Shown: piece after piece, positions 1 to 5,951 of the stretch
Layout of the letters: each line of letters opens with the position of its first letter
Position numbering within the stretch: the stretch's first letter is position 1
Notes under the pieces: model-generated
Told to the model about the DNA's origin: nothing
Database searches by the model: none
Seen by the model: only the letters and a program-made list of their open reading frames with translations
Source: Candidatus Zhuqueibacterota bacterium 4484_87
Lineage (GTDB): Bacteria > Zhuqueibacterota > Zhuqueibacteria > Thermofontimicrobiales > Thermofontimicrobiaceae
DNA: 5,951 nt
Direction: 5' to 3'
NCBI GenBank assembly: GCA_002085355.1
Contig: NATN01000184.1
Span: 1 to 5,951 of the forward strand
Position numbers and translations under genes: made by a program

Positions 1-47
1 GAATTTGGATTTTCAGATATGTTTGATGCTCCATGACAAAAAAAGTA

Positions 48-76
48 TTGAATTAAATGGGAATTTTTTGTATAAT
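48..76 (+). promoter_or_regulatory. Sigma70-type promoter of the GH127 gene
   Basis: A perfect -10 hexamer TATAAT (71-76) lies 17 bp downstream of TTGAAT (48-53), which matches four of six bases of the -35 consensus. The transcript would start near 83 and carry a leader of about 30 nt before the ATG at 114. The region is AT-rich, so chance matches are possible, but hexamers, spacing and distance to the gene agree. It is of the E. coli type rather than the Bacteroidetes TTTG/TAnnTTTG type. No operator-like dyad was seen beside it. Confidence 0.55.
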
Positions 77-101
77 TATTCAAACTTGTTTCCGTTAAAT
101 T

Positions 102-108
102 AAAGGTG
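102..108 (+). promoter_or_regulatory. Ribosome binding site of the GH127 gene
   Basis: AAAGGTG ends 5 nt before the ATG at 114. It supports this start, which also gives a complete lipoprotein signal peptide. Confidence 0.6.
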
Positions 109-113
109 AAATA

Positions 114-2087
114 ATGGAAAAGTACTTTCTTGCTTTCGGCGTCTTATTTCTTCTTTTTTCCTGTTCTAAAAATATCCGCAAGGACTATCCTATTCGTCCG
201 GTCGCGTTCACAGATGTTCATTTAACCGATGATTTCTGGGCTCCGCGGCTGGAAACAAACCGCAGCGTGACTGTTCCCTATGATTTTCGCAAATGCGAGG
301 AAACCGGGCGCATCGATAATTTTGCCAAAGCCGGTGGGCTGATGGCAGGGGATTTCATTGGCATTCGTTATAATGATTCGGATGTTTTCAAAGTGATTGA
401 AGGCGCATCCTATTCGTTGAGTCTTTTCCCTGACCCGAAGCTTGAAAAATATCTGGATGATTTGATTGCAAAAATCGCTGCAGCACAGGAAGATGATGGC
501 TATTTGTACACAGCACGCACAATTAATCCGGAAAATCTTCCCCCGCGAACAGGGAAAACGCGGTGGTCATATTTGAATCACAGCCATGAGCTGTACAACG
601 TGGGACACATGTACGAAGCGGCTGTTGCATTTTATCAGGCAACCGGAAAAAGGACGCTATTGGACGTGGCGATTAAAAATGCCAATCTGATCGATTCTGT
701 TTTTGGCCCTAATAAGCTGCACAATCCGCCGGGGCATCAGGAAATAGAAATTGGTTTGATAAAATTGTATCGTGTCACTGGTGATGAGCGGTATTTGAGA
801 TTAGCCAAATTTTTTCTCGACCAGCGGGGGTATGAACGAGGGAGGAAATTATATACTGATTTATTCACTGCGGAGTACACGCAAGACCACAAACCTGTTG
901 TTGAGCAGGATGAGGCGGTGGGCCATGCGGTGCGCGCCGGCTACATGTATTCTGCGATGGCTGATGTGGCAGCACTTACCGGGGATAAAAAATACCTAAA
1001 CGCTATTGAAAAAATATGGCACAATGTTGTGGGGAAAAAATTGTACATCACCGGCGGCATTGGCGCAAAATCTGATGGCGAGGCTTTCGGGGAAAATTAT
1101 GAACTCCCTAATCGCACAGCTTACAACGAAACCTGTGCCGCGATAGCAAATATGATGTGGAACCATCGCATGTTTCTTCTGCACGGCGATGCAAAATATA
1201 TCGATGTGCTGGAGAGAACTTTGTACAACGGATTCCTTTCCGGGGTGGGACTCAGCGGCAAAGAATTTTTCTATCCGAATCCTCTGGAATCAGGAGGCGA
1301 GCATCAGCGGAGTCCCTGGTTTGATTGTTCGTGCTGTCCGACAAATGTCGTTCGGTTTTTGCCGTCTTTGCCGGGATATGTTTACGCTGAAGACGATGAT
1401 GCAATTTATGTAAATTTGTTCATCCAGGGGAAAGCAAAAATTTCCCATGGCGGGCAAGAAATTGAAATAAGACAAAAAACGAATTATCCGTGGGATGGAA
1501 AAATTGTTTTCCGGATTTTTCCGGAAAAACCAAGAGAATTTTTGCTTAAAATCCGAATGCCAAATTGGGCACAGAACAAACCGGTTCCGAGCGATCTATA
1601 TTATTACTTGGACAAAAAAACGGAAAAGCCCATTTTAAAAATTAATAATCAAGAAATATCTTATGTGATTGATAAAGGCTTCGCCAAAATCAGACGGAAG
1701 TGGCAGGCGGGCGATAGTGTCGAACTTGATTTGCCAATGAAAATTCGCAAAGTTGCTGCGCATGAAAAAGTAGCAGCGGATCGGGGAAAAATATCATTGG
1801 AACGAGGACCCATTGTCTTTTGCGCTGAAGGCGTGGATAATGATGGTCATGCCTTGAATATAGTGCTGCCGAAAGATGTGAGTTTAACTTATCTCTTCAA
1901 TCCGGAATTGCTTCACGGAATTGGTATGTTGAGAGGAAAAGCTATTGCGTTGACGAAAAAAACGGATGGCGCGATTAAGGGAAAGGAGAAGTTGTTCACC
2001 GCCATTCCATACTATGCCTGGGCGCATCGCGGAAAAGGAGAAATGACGGTCTGGTTTCCATGCGACGAGAAATTCGCGGGTTTATAA
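114..2087 (+). CDS. GH127 (DUF1680) beta-L-arabinofuranosidase-type lipoprotein
   Basis: A complete 657-residue glycoside hydrolase of family 127, predicted to remove terminal beta-L-arabinofuranosyl residues from arabinose-containing glycans or glycoproteins. Residues 1-17 form a lipoprotein signal with lipobox LFSC and lipidation Cys17, so it should be membrane-anchored outside the cytoplasm. The helical-barrel catalytic domain spans about 30-430 and beta-sandwich domains follow to the end. By motif alignment to Bifidobacterium longum HypBA1, Glu323 (in GEAFG) matches the acid/base Glu322. Glu339 and Cys341 (in NETC) and Cys407-Cys408 (in DCSCCPTN) match the zinc ligands, of which the first Cys of the pair is the nucleophile. 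All are present, so the enzyme should be active. It has its own promoter and converges with the gene at 2107-2394 across 19 bp. No arabinose-use genes are visible, and the related family GH146 cannot be fully excluded, so the exact substrate is inferred. Confidence 0.92.
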   Translation: MEKYFLAFGVLFLLFSCSKNIRKDYPIRPVAFTDVHLTDDFWAPRLETNRSVTVPYDFRKCEETGRIDNFAKAGGLMAGDFIGIRYNDSDVFKVIEGASYSLSLFPDPKLEKYLDDLIAKIAAAQEDDGYLYTARTINPENLPPRTGKTRWSYLNHSHELYNVGHMYEAAVAFYQATGKRTLLDVAIKNANLIDSVFGPNKLHNPPGHQEIEIGLIKLYRVTGDERYLRLAKFFLDQRGYERGRKLYTDLFTAEYTQDHKPVVEQDEAVGHAVRAGYMYSAMADVAALTGDKKYLNAIEKIWHNVVGKKLYITGGIGAKSDGEAFGENYELPNRTAYNETCAAIANMMWNHRMFLLHGDAKYIDVLERTLYNGFLSGVGLSGKEFFYPNPLESGGEHQRSPWFDCSCCPTNVVRFLPSLPGYVYAEDDDAIYVNLFIQGKAKISHGGQEIEIRQKTNYPWDGKIVFRIFPEKPREFLLKIRMPNWAQNKPVPSDLYYYLDKKTEKPILKINNQEISYVIDKGFAKIRRKWQAGDSVELDLPMKIRKVAAHEKVAADRGKISLERGPIVFCAEGVDNDGHALNIVLPKDVSLTYLFNPELLHGIGMLRGKAIALTKKTDGAIKGKEKLFTAIPYYAWAHRGKGEMTVWFPCDEKFAGL

Positions 2088-2106
2088 TACGACTGTCCCC
2101 AATTTT

Positions 2107-2394
2107 TTATCTGGCGAAAGCAAAGATCCTTTTGAAAATTGAAAAAAACGAGCGAATCGGTTGAAAAATGGCTTTGCCATGTCTCAAAGGATAAGGGTAT
2201 TCGCGATAAATTTTTTCAATTTCATAGGGATGAAAAGCTTTGCGAATGTCCTGATCAGAAAGATGACTCAAAATTTGCACTTGCACCGTTTCCGTCATTT
2301 GCGAAAAGCGCAGGATGATGATTCTATCATCCTTGAGTACTTTTACCAGATCTTTCACAGTAACATGATCTTTAAATTTGATAAATTTTTCCAT
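2107..2394 (-). CDS. Hypothetical 95-residue protein with basic amphipathic C-terminus
   Basis: I do not recognise this family. The case for a real gene is its Shine-Dalgarno AAGGGG, 5 nt before the ATG, and a codable protein of balanced composition. Residues 1-75 look like a small alpha/beta domain: a charged start, a hydrophobic strand IIILRF (25-30), then helical segments around 34-65. There is no signal peptide or long membrane segment. Residues 77-95 are rich in Phe, Ile and Arg/Lys, with Arg81, Lys88 and Arg95 exactly seven apart and Phe/Ile on the opposite face. This predicts an amphipathic helix that could lie on a membrane or bind nucleic acid or a partner. It is read in the same direction as the transporter at 2615-3967, 220 bp downstream and beyond an inverted repeat, so it is probably a separate transcript. 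A forward-strand ORF overlaps it completely but has no comparable support. Confidence 0.6.
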   Translation of the reverse strand: MEKFIKFKDHVTVKDLVKVLKDDRIIILRFSQMTETVQVQILSHLSDQDIRKAFHPYEIEKIYREYPYPLRHGKAIFQPIRSFFSIFKRIFAFAR

Positions 2395-2399
2395 GTGTT

Positions 2400-2405
2400 C
2401 CCCTT
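2400..2405 (-). promoter_or_regulatory. Strong ribosome binding site of the 95-residue gene
   Basis: Read on the reverse strand this is AAGGGG followed by 5 nt (AACAC) and the ATG at 2394-2392. It is the strongest Shine-Dalgarno match among the reverse-strand genes and the main reason to accept this short gene. No convincing -35/-10 pair was found upstream; CATAAT (2442-2437) is a possible -10 but lacks a -35 at the right distance. Confidence 0.6.
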
Positions 2406-2490
2406 GGTGCTTTTTTCATTCAATGATGAAAATGATTATGGTACTTTGGTGAAATTTCATACTAAATGTAAGAATGATTCTTCAGAAAAG

Positions 2491-2508
2491 AAGTGAGTTG
2501 CATCACTT
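2491..2508. repeat. Small 6-bp inverted repeat in the intergenic gap
   Basis: AAGTGA (2491-2496) and TCACTT (2503-2508) are perfect inverted copies around a 6-nt loop. Read on the reverse strand the hairpin is followed by CTTTTCT, so it could act as a weak terminator or an operator-like dyad for the gene starting at 2394. The stem is short and AT-rich, and chance occurrence is quite possible. Confidence 0.25.
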
Positions 2509-2553
2509 TGAGGATAAAAAATGATTTTTTTTCGATGTGGTTGATGGTGAAAT

Positions 2554-2591
2554 GGCGGAGATTTTATTTTTACATTTTGAAAATCTCCGCC
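2554..2591 (-). terminator. Perfect 12-bp stem-loop after the transporter gene
   Basis: GGCGGAGATTTT (2554-2565) is mirrored exactly by AAAATCTCCGCC (2580-2591) around a 14-nt loop. It begins 23 bp past the TGA stop of the reverse-strand transporter, where a terminator or RNA-stabilising 3' hairpin is expected. Against a classical intrinsic terminator, the reverse-strand sequence after the stem is ATTTCACC, without a U-run. The T-rich side (TATATTTTT) faces the forward strand, where no gene leads into it. It may instead be a 3'-end stabilising hairpin or one copy of a dispersed palindromic repeat. The dyad itself is certain; its function is inferred. Confidence 0.55.
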
Positions 2592-2614
2592 TATATTTTT
2601 CCAATTTTTCAATG

Positions 2615-3967
2615 TCAATCTTTTGGCCGAACTCGCCATAACATGGTTGAGAGAATCAGAGAAATCACGGATGCGCCGACCCAGAAGATTATCACTTTGT
2701 GAAAATCATACTGCCGTGTTTCGTTGATCATGGTCGTGCCGTGTTCGATCATCGTGCCGCTGATCCACTCCTGAATTGCCGCAGCCACGTAACTGAAAAT
2801 TCCCACAAATCCCATTACCGCGCCAGCGGCTTTTTTGGGAGCTATGTCCACTGCAAAAAGCCCTCCCAGGGAAGTAATCAAGCCGCTCATGGAAAAACCA
2901 TAGAGAAGAAATGCAATCACCAGTGTCTTGGTACTCGGATTGGGGTAATAGAAAATGATCCCCAGAGCGATTAATTCAGCGATGCCAAAGATTAAATTTG
3001 CCGGCGGCCTTTTGGCATGGAAAATTTTATCAGAAATAAATCCGAATGTCACTGCTCCGATGATTCCGGCAAACGTGTTCACCCCGATAATGCTTCCGGC
3101 TTTGACAAGACTAAAGCCACGTGCTTCCTGAAGGTAAAGTACGCCCCAACTATTGATGGCGTAGCGGGTGACATAAATCAGCGCGCTGGATAAACCAATG
3201 AGCCATACTGCCGGAATTTTAAGGATAGAAATTTGTGCCTGAAAAGTTTTTTTCTCTGTGCCGTCCGTCCCAACAAGTGGGGTGATCGGATCTTTGCGCC
3301 ATTTTGCGATGGGCGGTAAGCCCAATGTCGGAGGACGATCCTGCAGAGCTAAGTACAATCCAATTGCAGTGAAGATACCAACAAATCCTGCAGCCCAGAA
3401 TCCGGATCGCCAGCCCCAGGCACTGACGACTGCGGCAATTCCCACAAACGTCAATCCTTCACCAATGCCGTGCGCAGTTGACCAGATGCCGTAGTATCTG
3501 CCGCGCTCGCTATTACTGTACCAGTGCGTTAAAGTGACGATGCCGGACGGCGCATTGAATCCCTGAAACCATCCGTTTATTCCCCACAAAATGATCCATA
3601 CCCAGAGCAGGGGAGACCAGCCCATAAAAAGATTAATCAACCCGGAAATGAGCACGCCCGTGGCAAAGAAACGTTTTATATTGGCGTAGTCCGCCAAAAT
3701 ACCGTTGAAAAATTTGCCCGCAGCATACCCGTAGAATATTGCGGAACCAATGATTCCCAATTGTTCGGCAGAAAAAACGCCCGCGTCGATGAGCGGCTTT
3801 TTGACGACGGACATCCCCAGACGACAAGTGTAAGCAAATCCCGCTCCAAGAGTAACGGCTAAAATCGAAGAGATGCGGTATCTTCGATAAAGTCTGTCGA
3901 TGAGTTTTTCATCTTGCAATTCCGGCTGCGGATCGCCAGTTTTCCAGAAATTAAAAATGTTTGTCAT
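2615..3967 (-). CDS. OPA-family (GlpT/UhpT-like) MFS organophosphate antiporter
   Basis: A 450-residue, about 12-TM inner-membrane transporter of the organophosphate:phosphate antiporter family (TC 2.A.1.4), expected to exchange a phosphorylated or anionic organic substrate for phosphate. Evidence is the family segment after TM4 (GWFQGFNAPSG), the charged Asp-Arg-Pro loop ending TLGLPPI near residues 214-220, and motif-level colinearity with E. coli GlpT. The phosphate-binding arginines are kept: Arg49 (CRLG) and Arg268 (YVTRYAINSWG) correspond to GlpT Arg45 and Arg269, and His166 (TAHGIG) to His165. I place the start at the ATG at 3967: it begins a normal N-terminus (MTNIFNFWKTG) 26 bp after the upstream stop, with a weak GGA site 6 nt before. 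The longer reading from 4045 would overlap the neighbour by 52 bp and add an atypical leader. The weak ribosome site and short gap suggest translation following the upstream gene. The substrate is unknown; glycerol-3-phosphate, hexose-phosphate or a related anion are possible. Confidence 0.88.
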   Translation of the reverse strand: MTNIFNFWKTGDPQPELQDEKLIDRLYRRYRISSILAVTLGAGFAYTCRLGMSVVKKPLIDAGVFSAEQLGIIGSAIFYGYAAGKFFNGILADYANIKRFFATGVLISGLINLFMGWSPLLWVWIILWGINGWFQGFNAPSGIVTLTHWYSNSERGRYYGIWSTAHGIGEGLTFVGIAAVVSAWGWRSGFWAAGFVGIFTAIGLYLALQDRPPTLGLPPIAKWRKDPITPLVGTDGTEKKTFQAQISILKIPAVWLIGLSSALIYVTRYAINSWGVLYLQEARGFSLVKAGSIIGVNTFAGIIGAVTFGFISDKIFHAKRPPANLIFGIAELIALGIIFYYPNPSTKTLVIAFLLYGFSMSGLITSLGGLFAVDIAPKKAAGAVMGFVGIFSYVAAAIQEWISGTMIEHGTTMINETRQYDFHKVIIFWVGASVISLILSTMLWRVRPKD

Positions 3968-3993
3968 AACTAATCCAGTCGGTTTCTCTATTC

Positions 3994-4824
3994 CTATTTC
4001 AATAATTGAATTAGCAGTTCCTGCGCTTGCTCGGCCGTTTTGCAATCAGCAACACCGTGGAGCAAGTTGTCTTTCACCATAACAGCAGAAATTCCCTTGT
4101 ATGGAATTTTTTTTAGCAAAATATTCGTATTGCCGACTCGTTTTTGTTTCCAATTGGTTGCCAATTTTTGCCATAGCGTTTCAGCCGTTTCCCCGGAATC
4201 AGGTAGCATAATAAAGTAGCGAAATGAAGTACCATCCTTCAACTGATACTTAGCAAAAAGGCAGCGTTTGAGAAGAGACATGCCTAAAAAAGCTTCGCGG
4301 GCGTAGCCCTCTGATCCGGCGATCTTTTTCTTTTCCGGTAATAGCTTAATTTGAGCAGGGAAATTATTTTTACCGGGAATGGCCTTTGAAATTGCCGTTA
4401 GAATCTTTGCTCCTCGGATTGAATCCAGCTCTCCTTCATAAATATTGGTTTTAACGTAATGGATGCCTTTGAGCATGATTGCCTGATAGGGCGGAGAGAT
4501 AACAGCTTCTGCGCCAATTCTGATACCGGAAGCATCCGCGGGACGTTCGCTTTTGTAAATTCCAAATGCATTTAGCGGCGTTCCCATGTTGTACAACTCC
4601 ACAGAAAATTGCAGTGAATCAACAGAGAAATCGCGAACCTGCAATTGCTGAAACCCAAAAGAGAGAAAGATGTCTGCTGCACCGTCAATATATTCAAATA
4701 AATTTTCTGGGTCGTAAATTTGAATTTCACTTTCCGGAATAAATTGTTTGATGTCAAGAATGTTACCTGCGGAAAGAGAGACGGAAAATAACAGAAGTGA
4801 AAAAACAATGAGCCATTTTTTCAT
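3994..4824 (-). CDS. Secreted DUF6599-like protein of unknown function
   Basis: A 276-residue exported protein. Residues 1-19 are a classical signal peptide (MKKWL, hydrophobic core, SLSA) with likely cleavage before Gly20; there is no lipobox Cys and no other membrane segment, so it should be periplasmic or secreted. The stretch at 37-58, with YDPENLFEYIDGAAD then a LSFGF end, resembles what I recall as the DUF6599 hallmark; no function is established for that family. The rest is predicted alpha/beta (VELYNMGTPLNAFGIY at 75-90), with scattered Lys-rich segments. Two Cys (188, 261) are far apart. The start is supported by GGGGA, 4 nt before the ATG. It sits 78 bp after the aldo/keto reductase stop and 26 bp before the transporter, so all three are probably co-transcribed. 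A link to substrate capture for the transporter is guesswork; it does not look like a known solute-binding protein. Confidence 0.85.
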   Translation of the reverse strand: MKKWLIVFSLLLFSVSLSAGNILDIKQFIPESEIQIYDPENLFEYIDGAADIFLSFGFQQLQVRDFSVDSLQFSVELYNMGTPLNAFGIYKSERPADASGIRIGAEAVISPPYQAIMLKGIHYVKTNIYEGELDSIRGAKILTAISKAIPGKNNFPAQIKLLPEKKKIAGSEGYAREAFLGMSLLKRCLFAKYQLKDGTSFRYFIMLPDSGETAETLWQKLATNWKQKRVGNTNILLKKIPYKGISAVMVKDNLLHGVADCKTAEQAQELLIQLLK

Positions 4825-4828
4825 AAAA

Positions 4829-4833
4829 TCCCC
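4829..4833 (-). promoter_or_regulatory. Ribosome binding site of the DUF6599-like gene
   Basis: On the reverse strand this reads GGGGA, 4 nt before the ATG at 4824-4822. It fixes a start that yields a full signal peptide. Confidence 0.5.
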
Positions 4834-4902
4834 GTATCAGAATCAATTTTTTGAAAGCAGCAGAAAAATGCTGACATTCATTAGCAACGTGATTTCATTT
4901 TT

Positions 4903-5951
4903 TTACGCCAAAGATAGCAAAGAATGCGCTGCTGCTAACTGCGCTGGAATATTTACTCCATAGGGACATGATGACAGACACGGCGCATCGCAAGTGAAAC
5001 AATGGCTTGCGTTCAAAGTTCCCAGCCGATGATATTTTTCCATCGCTAATTTTTCATTTCCCTGCATTTCAAAATAATAAGCATAGCGCATGATTGTGCT
5101 CACCGGTACGCTGTAAGGACAATCATCTGCGCAAGCAGTACAACCGTGCCGACAGTACTGGTCGTTATAAGCGAATTTTATTTCGTCCAACAGTTTCCAG
5201 TCCGCTGCTGAAAGTTTCGTCCCGGAAAGAGGAATGATGCGATCTATCATCTCGAAAGAGGAGAAAGAAATGCAAGCAGTGTGAACGTCCGGGTTGGAAA
5301 TAACCCATTGAATGCTTTTATCTTGCAACTGCTCTTTTGTTTTTATGCCAAATTTTTCGATGAATGGTTTTGACTTATCAGCAGTTTTTTGCTGCCCGCT
5401 GAGACGTCGTTTGAGCCGTTTCAGCGCCGTATCGCGGGACTTGCCGCGTTTCATAATCCGTTCAATATATTTCTGCTGGTCGCTTGTCAGATTTTCCGGA
5501 TCAAAATTAGGTGCTGACAAAATCCCCGGCGCTGTTTTCATCGCGGTTACTCCCACATTATTTTTTTTACATGCCACGATGACTTTTTTGCCTTCTTCCT
5601 CGTTCATGAAATTAAGTGCCACAAGCATGAGATCGAATCTACCATCTTCTGCGGCTGCGCATAGCACTTTTGACATACTTTCACCTTTTCCCCGGGGTCC
5701 GTGATTGGAAACGCCGCGGAAGCGAACTTTCCCTTCAGATTTTAATTCTTCAAAAGCCTGGTGAAAAGGCTCGTATTTCGTCATCTTTACCGTGGGGACG
5801 CTGTGAATATACAAGGCATCGGCATAATCTGTTTTCATTCTCTCCAGACATTTCTTGAAGCGAGTTTTAATTTCGTCCTTGCTTTCTTTGCCTTGCAAAT
5901 GTAATTTCGTTGTGATAAAAATTTTCTTGCGATCGAGGTGAGCGAGTGCTT
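4903..5951 (-). CDS. Aldo/keto reductase with C-terminal Fe-S cysteine clusters (5' end cut off)
   Basis: An NAD(P)H-dependent aldo/keto reductase whose reading frame stays open to the right window edge, so about 50-70 N-terminal residues, including the catalytic Asp and Tyr, are missing. The TTG codon at 5898 is not a credible start, because the frame continues upstream as typical AKR sequence (KKIFITTKLH). Counting from the first whole codon, Lys15 (TTK) and His49 (LYIHS) match the catalytic Lys and His, 34 residues apart as in the family. The barrel runs to about residue 255. Then come two cysteine sets, Cys266-x3-Cys-x2-Cys-x3-CysPro and Cys317-x2-Cys-x3-Cys-x3-CysPro, the pattern of 4Fe-4S ligands. 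A Lys/Arg-rich segment at 165-192 looks like a surface linker. The usual Gly of the cofactor loop (PG near VHTAC) is absent and a Ser-rich stretch (ISFSSFEM) stands there. The missing N-terminus could carry an export signal, as in related enzymes. Substrate is unknown. Confidence 0.9.
   Translation of the reverse strand, partial: ALAHLDRKKIFITTKLHLQGKESKDEIKTRFKKCLERMKTDYADALYIHSVPTVKMTKYEPFHQAFEELKSEGKVRFRGVSNHGPRGKGESMSKVLCAAAEDGRFDLMLVALNFMNEEEGKKVIVACKKNNVGVTAMKTAPGILSAPNFDPENLTSDQQKYIERIMKRGKSRDTALKRLKRRLSGQQKTADKSKPFIEKFGIKTKEQLQDKSIQWVISNPDVHTACISFSSFEMIDRIIPLSGTKLSAADWKLLDEIKFAYNDQYCRHGCTACADDCPYSVPVSTIMRYAYYFEMQGNEKLAMEKYHRLGTLNASHCFTCDAPCLSSCPYGVNIPAQLAAAHSLLSLA

Noticed and set aside
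1..34. A reverse-strand ATG at 34 reading to the window edge (MEHQTYLKIQI), a possible divergent gene.
   Set aside because: No Shine-Dalgarno sequence upstream and only 11 codons visible.
1..36. A forward reading frame ending in TGA at 34-36 (EFGFSDMFDAP) that might be the end of an upstream gene; a second frame runs open to TAA at 101-103.
   Set aside because: Too short and AT-rich to distinguish from chance, and the second one would run through the promoter.
2091..2100. GACTGTCCCC between the convergent genes, resembling GGGGACAGTC motifs often seen near Y1-type transposases.
   Set aside because: A single 10-bp match with no partner copy, no hairpin and no transposase in the window.
2161..2496. 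A 111-residue forward-strand ORF opposite the 95-residue gene.
   Set aside because: No ribosome binding site comparable to the AAGGGG of the reverse gene, unremarkable Phe/Asn/His-rich composition, and it fully covers that gene and its upstream region.
2457..2639. A 60-residue reverse-strand ORF spanning the end of the transporter and the inverted repeat.
   Set aside because: It overlaps the transporter in another frame, covers the dyad, and has no ribosome site or recognisable sequence.
3968..4045. N-terminal extension of the transporter to a start at 4045 (476 residues).
   Set aside because: It overlaps the DUF6599-like gene by 52 bp, adds a non-membrane leader unlike OPA proteins, and the ATG at 3967 gives normal family length.
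4858..4873. CAGCA/TGCTG 5-bp inverted repeat between the reductase and the DUF6599-like gene.
   Set aside because: Short stem with no T-run; expected by chance and not a credible terminator or attenuator.

Overview
The window holds one forward-strand gene and a reverse-strand group of four that converge on each other near position 2090-2106. Moderate-to-low GC, an exported lipoprotein glycosidase, a DUF6599-like exported protein and a Fe-S aldo/keto reductase suggest an anaerobic or facultative environmental heterotroph, possibly of the FCB/KSB1/Calditrichota/Aminicenantes sort. This placement is inference from gene content; no rRNA or other marker gene is present.

Forward strand: a sigma70-like promoter (48-76) and a Shine-Dalgarno sequence precede a complete 657-residue GH127 (DUF1680) beta-L-arabinofuranosidase-type lipoprotein (114-2087). 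Its metal and catalytic Glu/Cys set is intact.

Reverse strand, in order of transcription: (1) an aldo/keto reductase with two C-terminal four-cysteine clusters, cut by the right window edge (4903-5951); (2) a 276-residue secreted protein resembling DUF6599 (3994-4824); (3) a 12-TM organophosphate:phosphate antiporter (OPA) family MFS transporter (2615-3967, with a start 26 codons inside the longest ORF); (4) after a 220-bp gap with a perfect 12-bp inverted repeat, a 95-residue orphan protein with a strong ribosome binding site and an amphipathic basic C-terminus (2107-2394). Genes 1 to 3 are spaced 78 and 26 bp apart and could be one transcript; gene 4 is probably separate.

How they work together: GH127 would release L-arabinose from beta-linked arabinofuranosides at the cell surface. 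The reverse-strand genes pair a redox enzyme with an anion-exchange transporter, which would fit uptake and conversion of a phosphorylated or other anionic sugar-like compound, but no substrate can be read from the sequence. No mobile element, CRISPR array, tRNA or rRNA was seen. Most of the window looks like ordinary metabolic sequence; the least explained parts are the 95-residue protein and the DUF6599-like gene.
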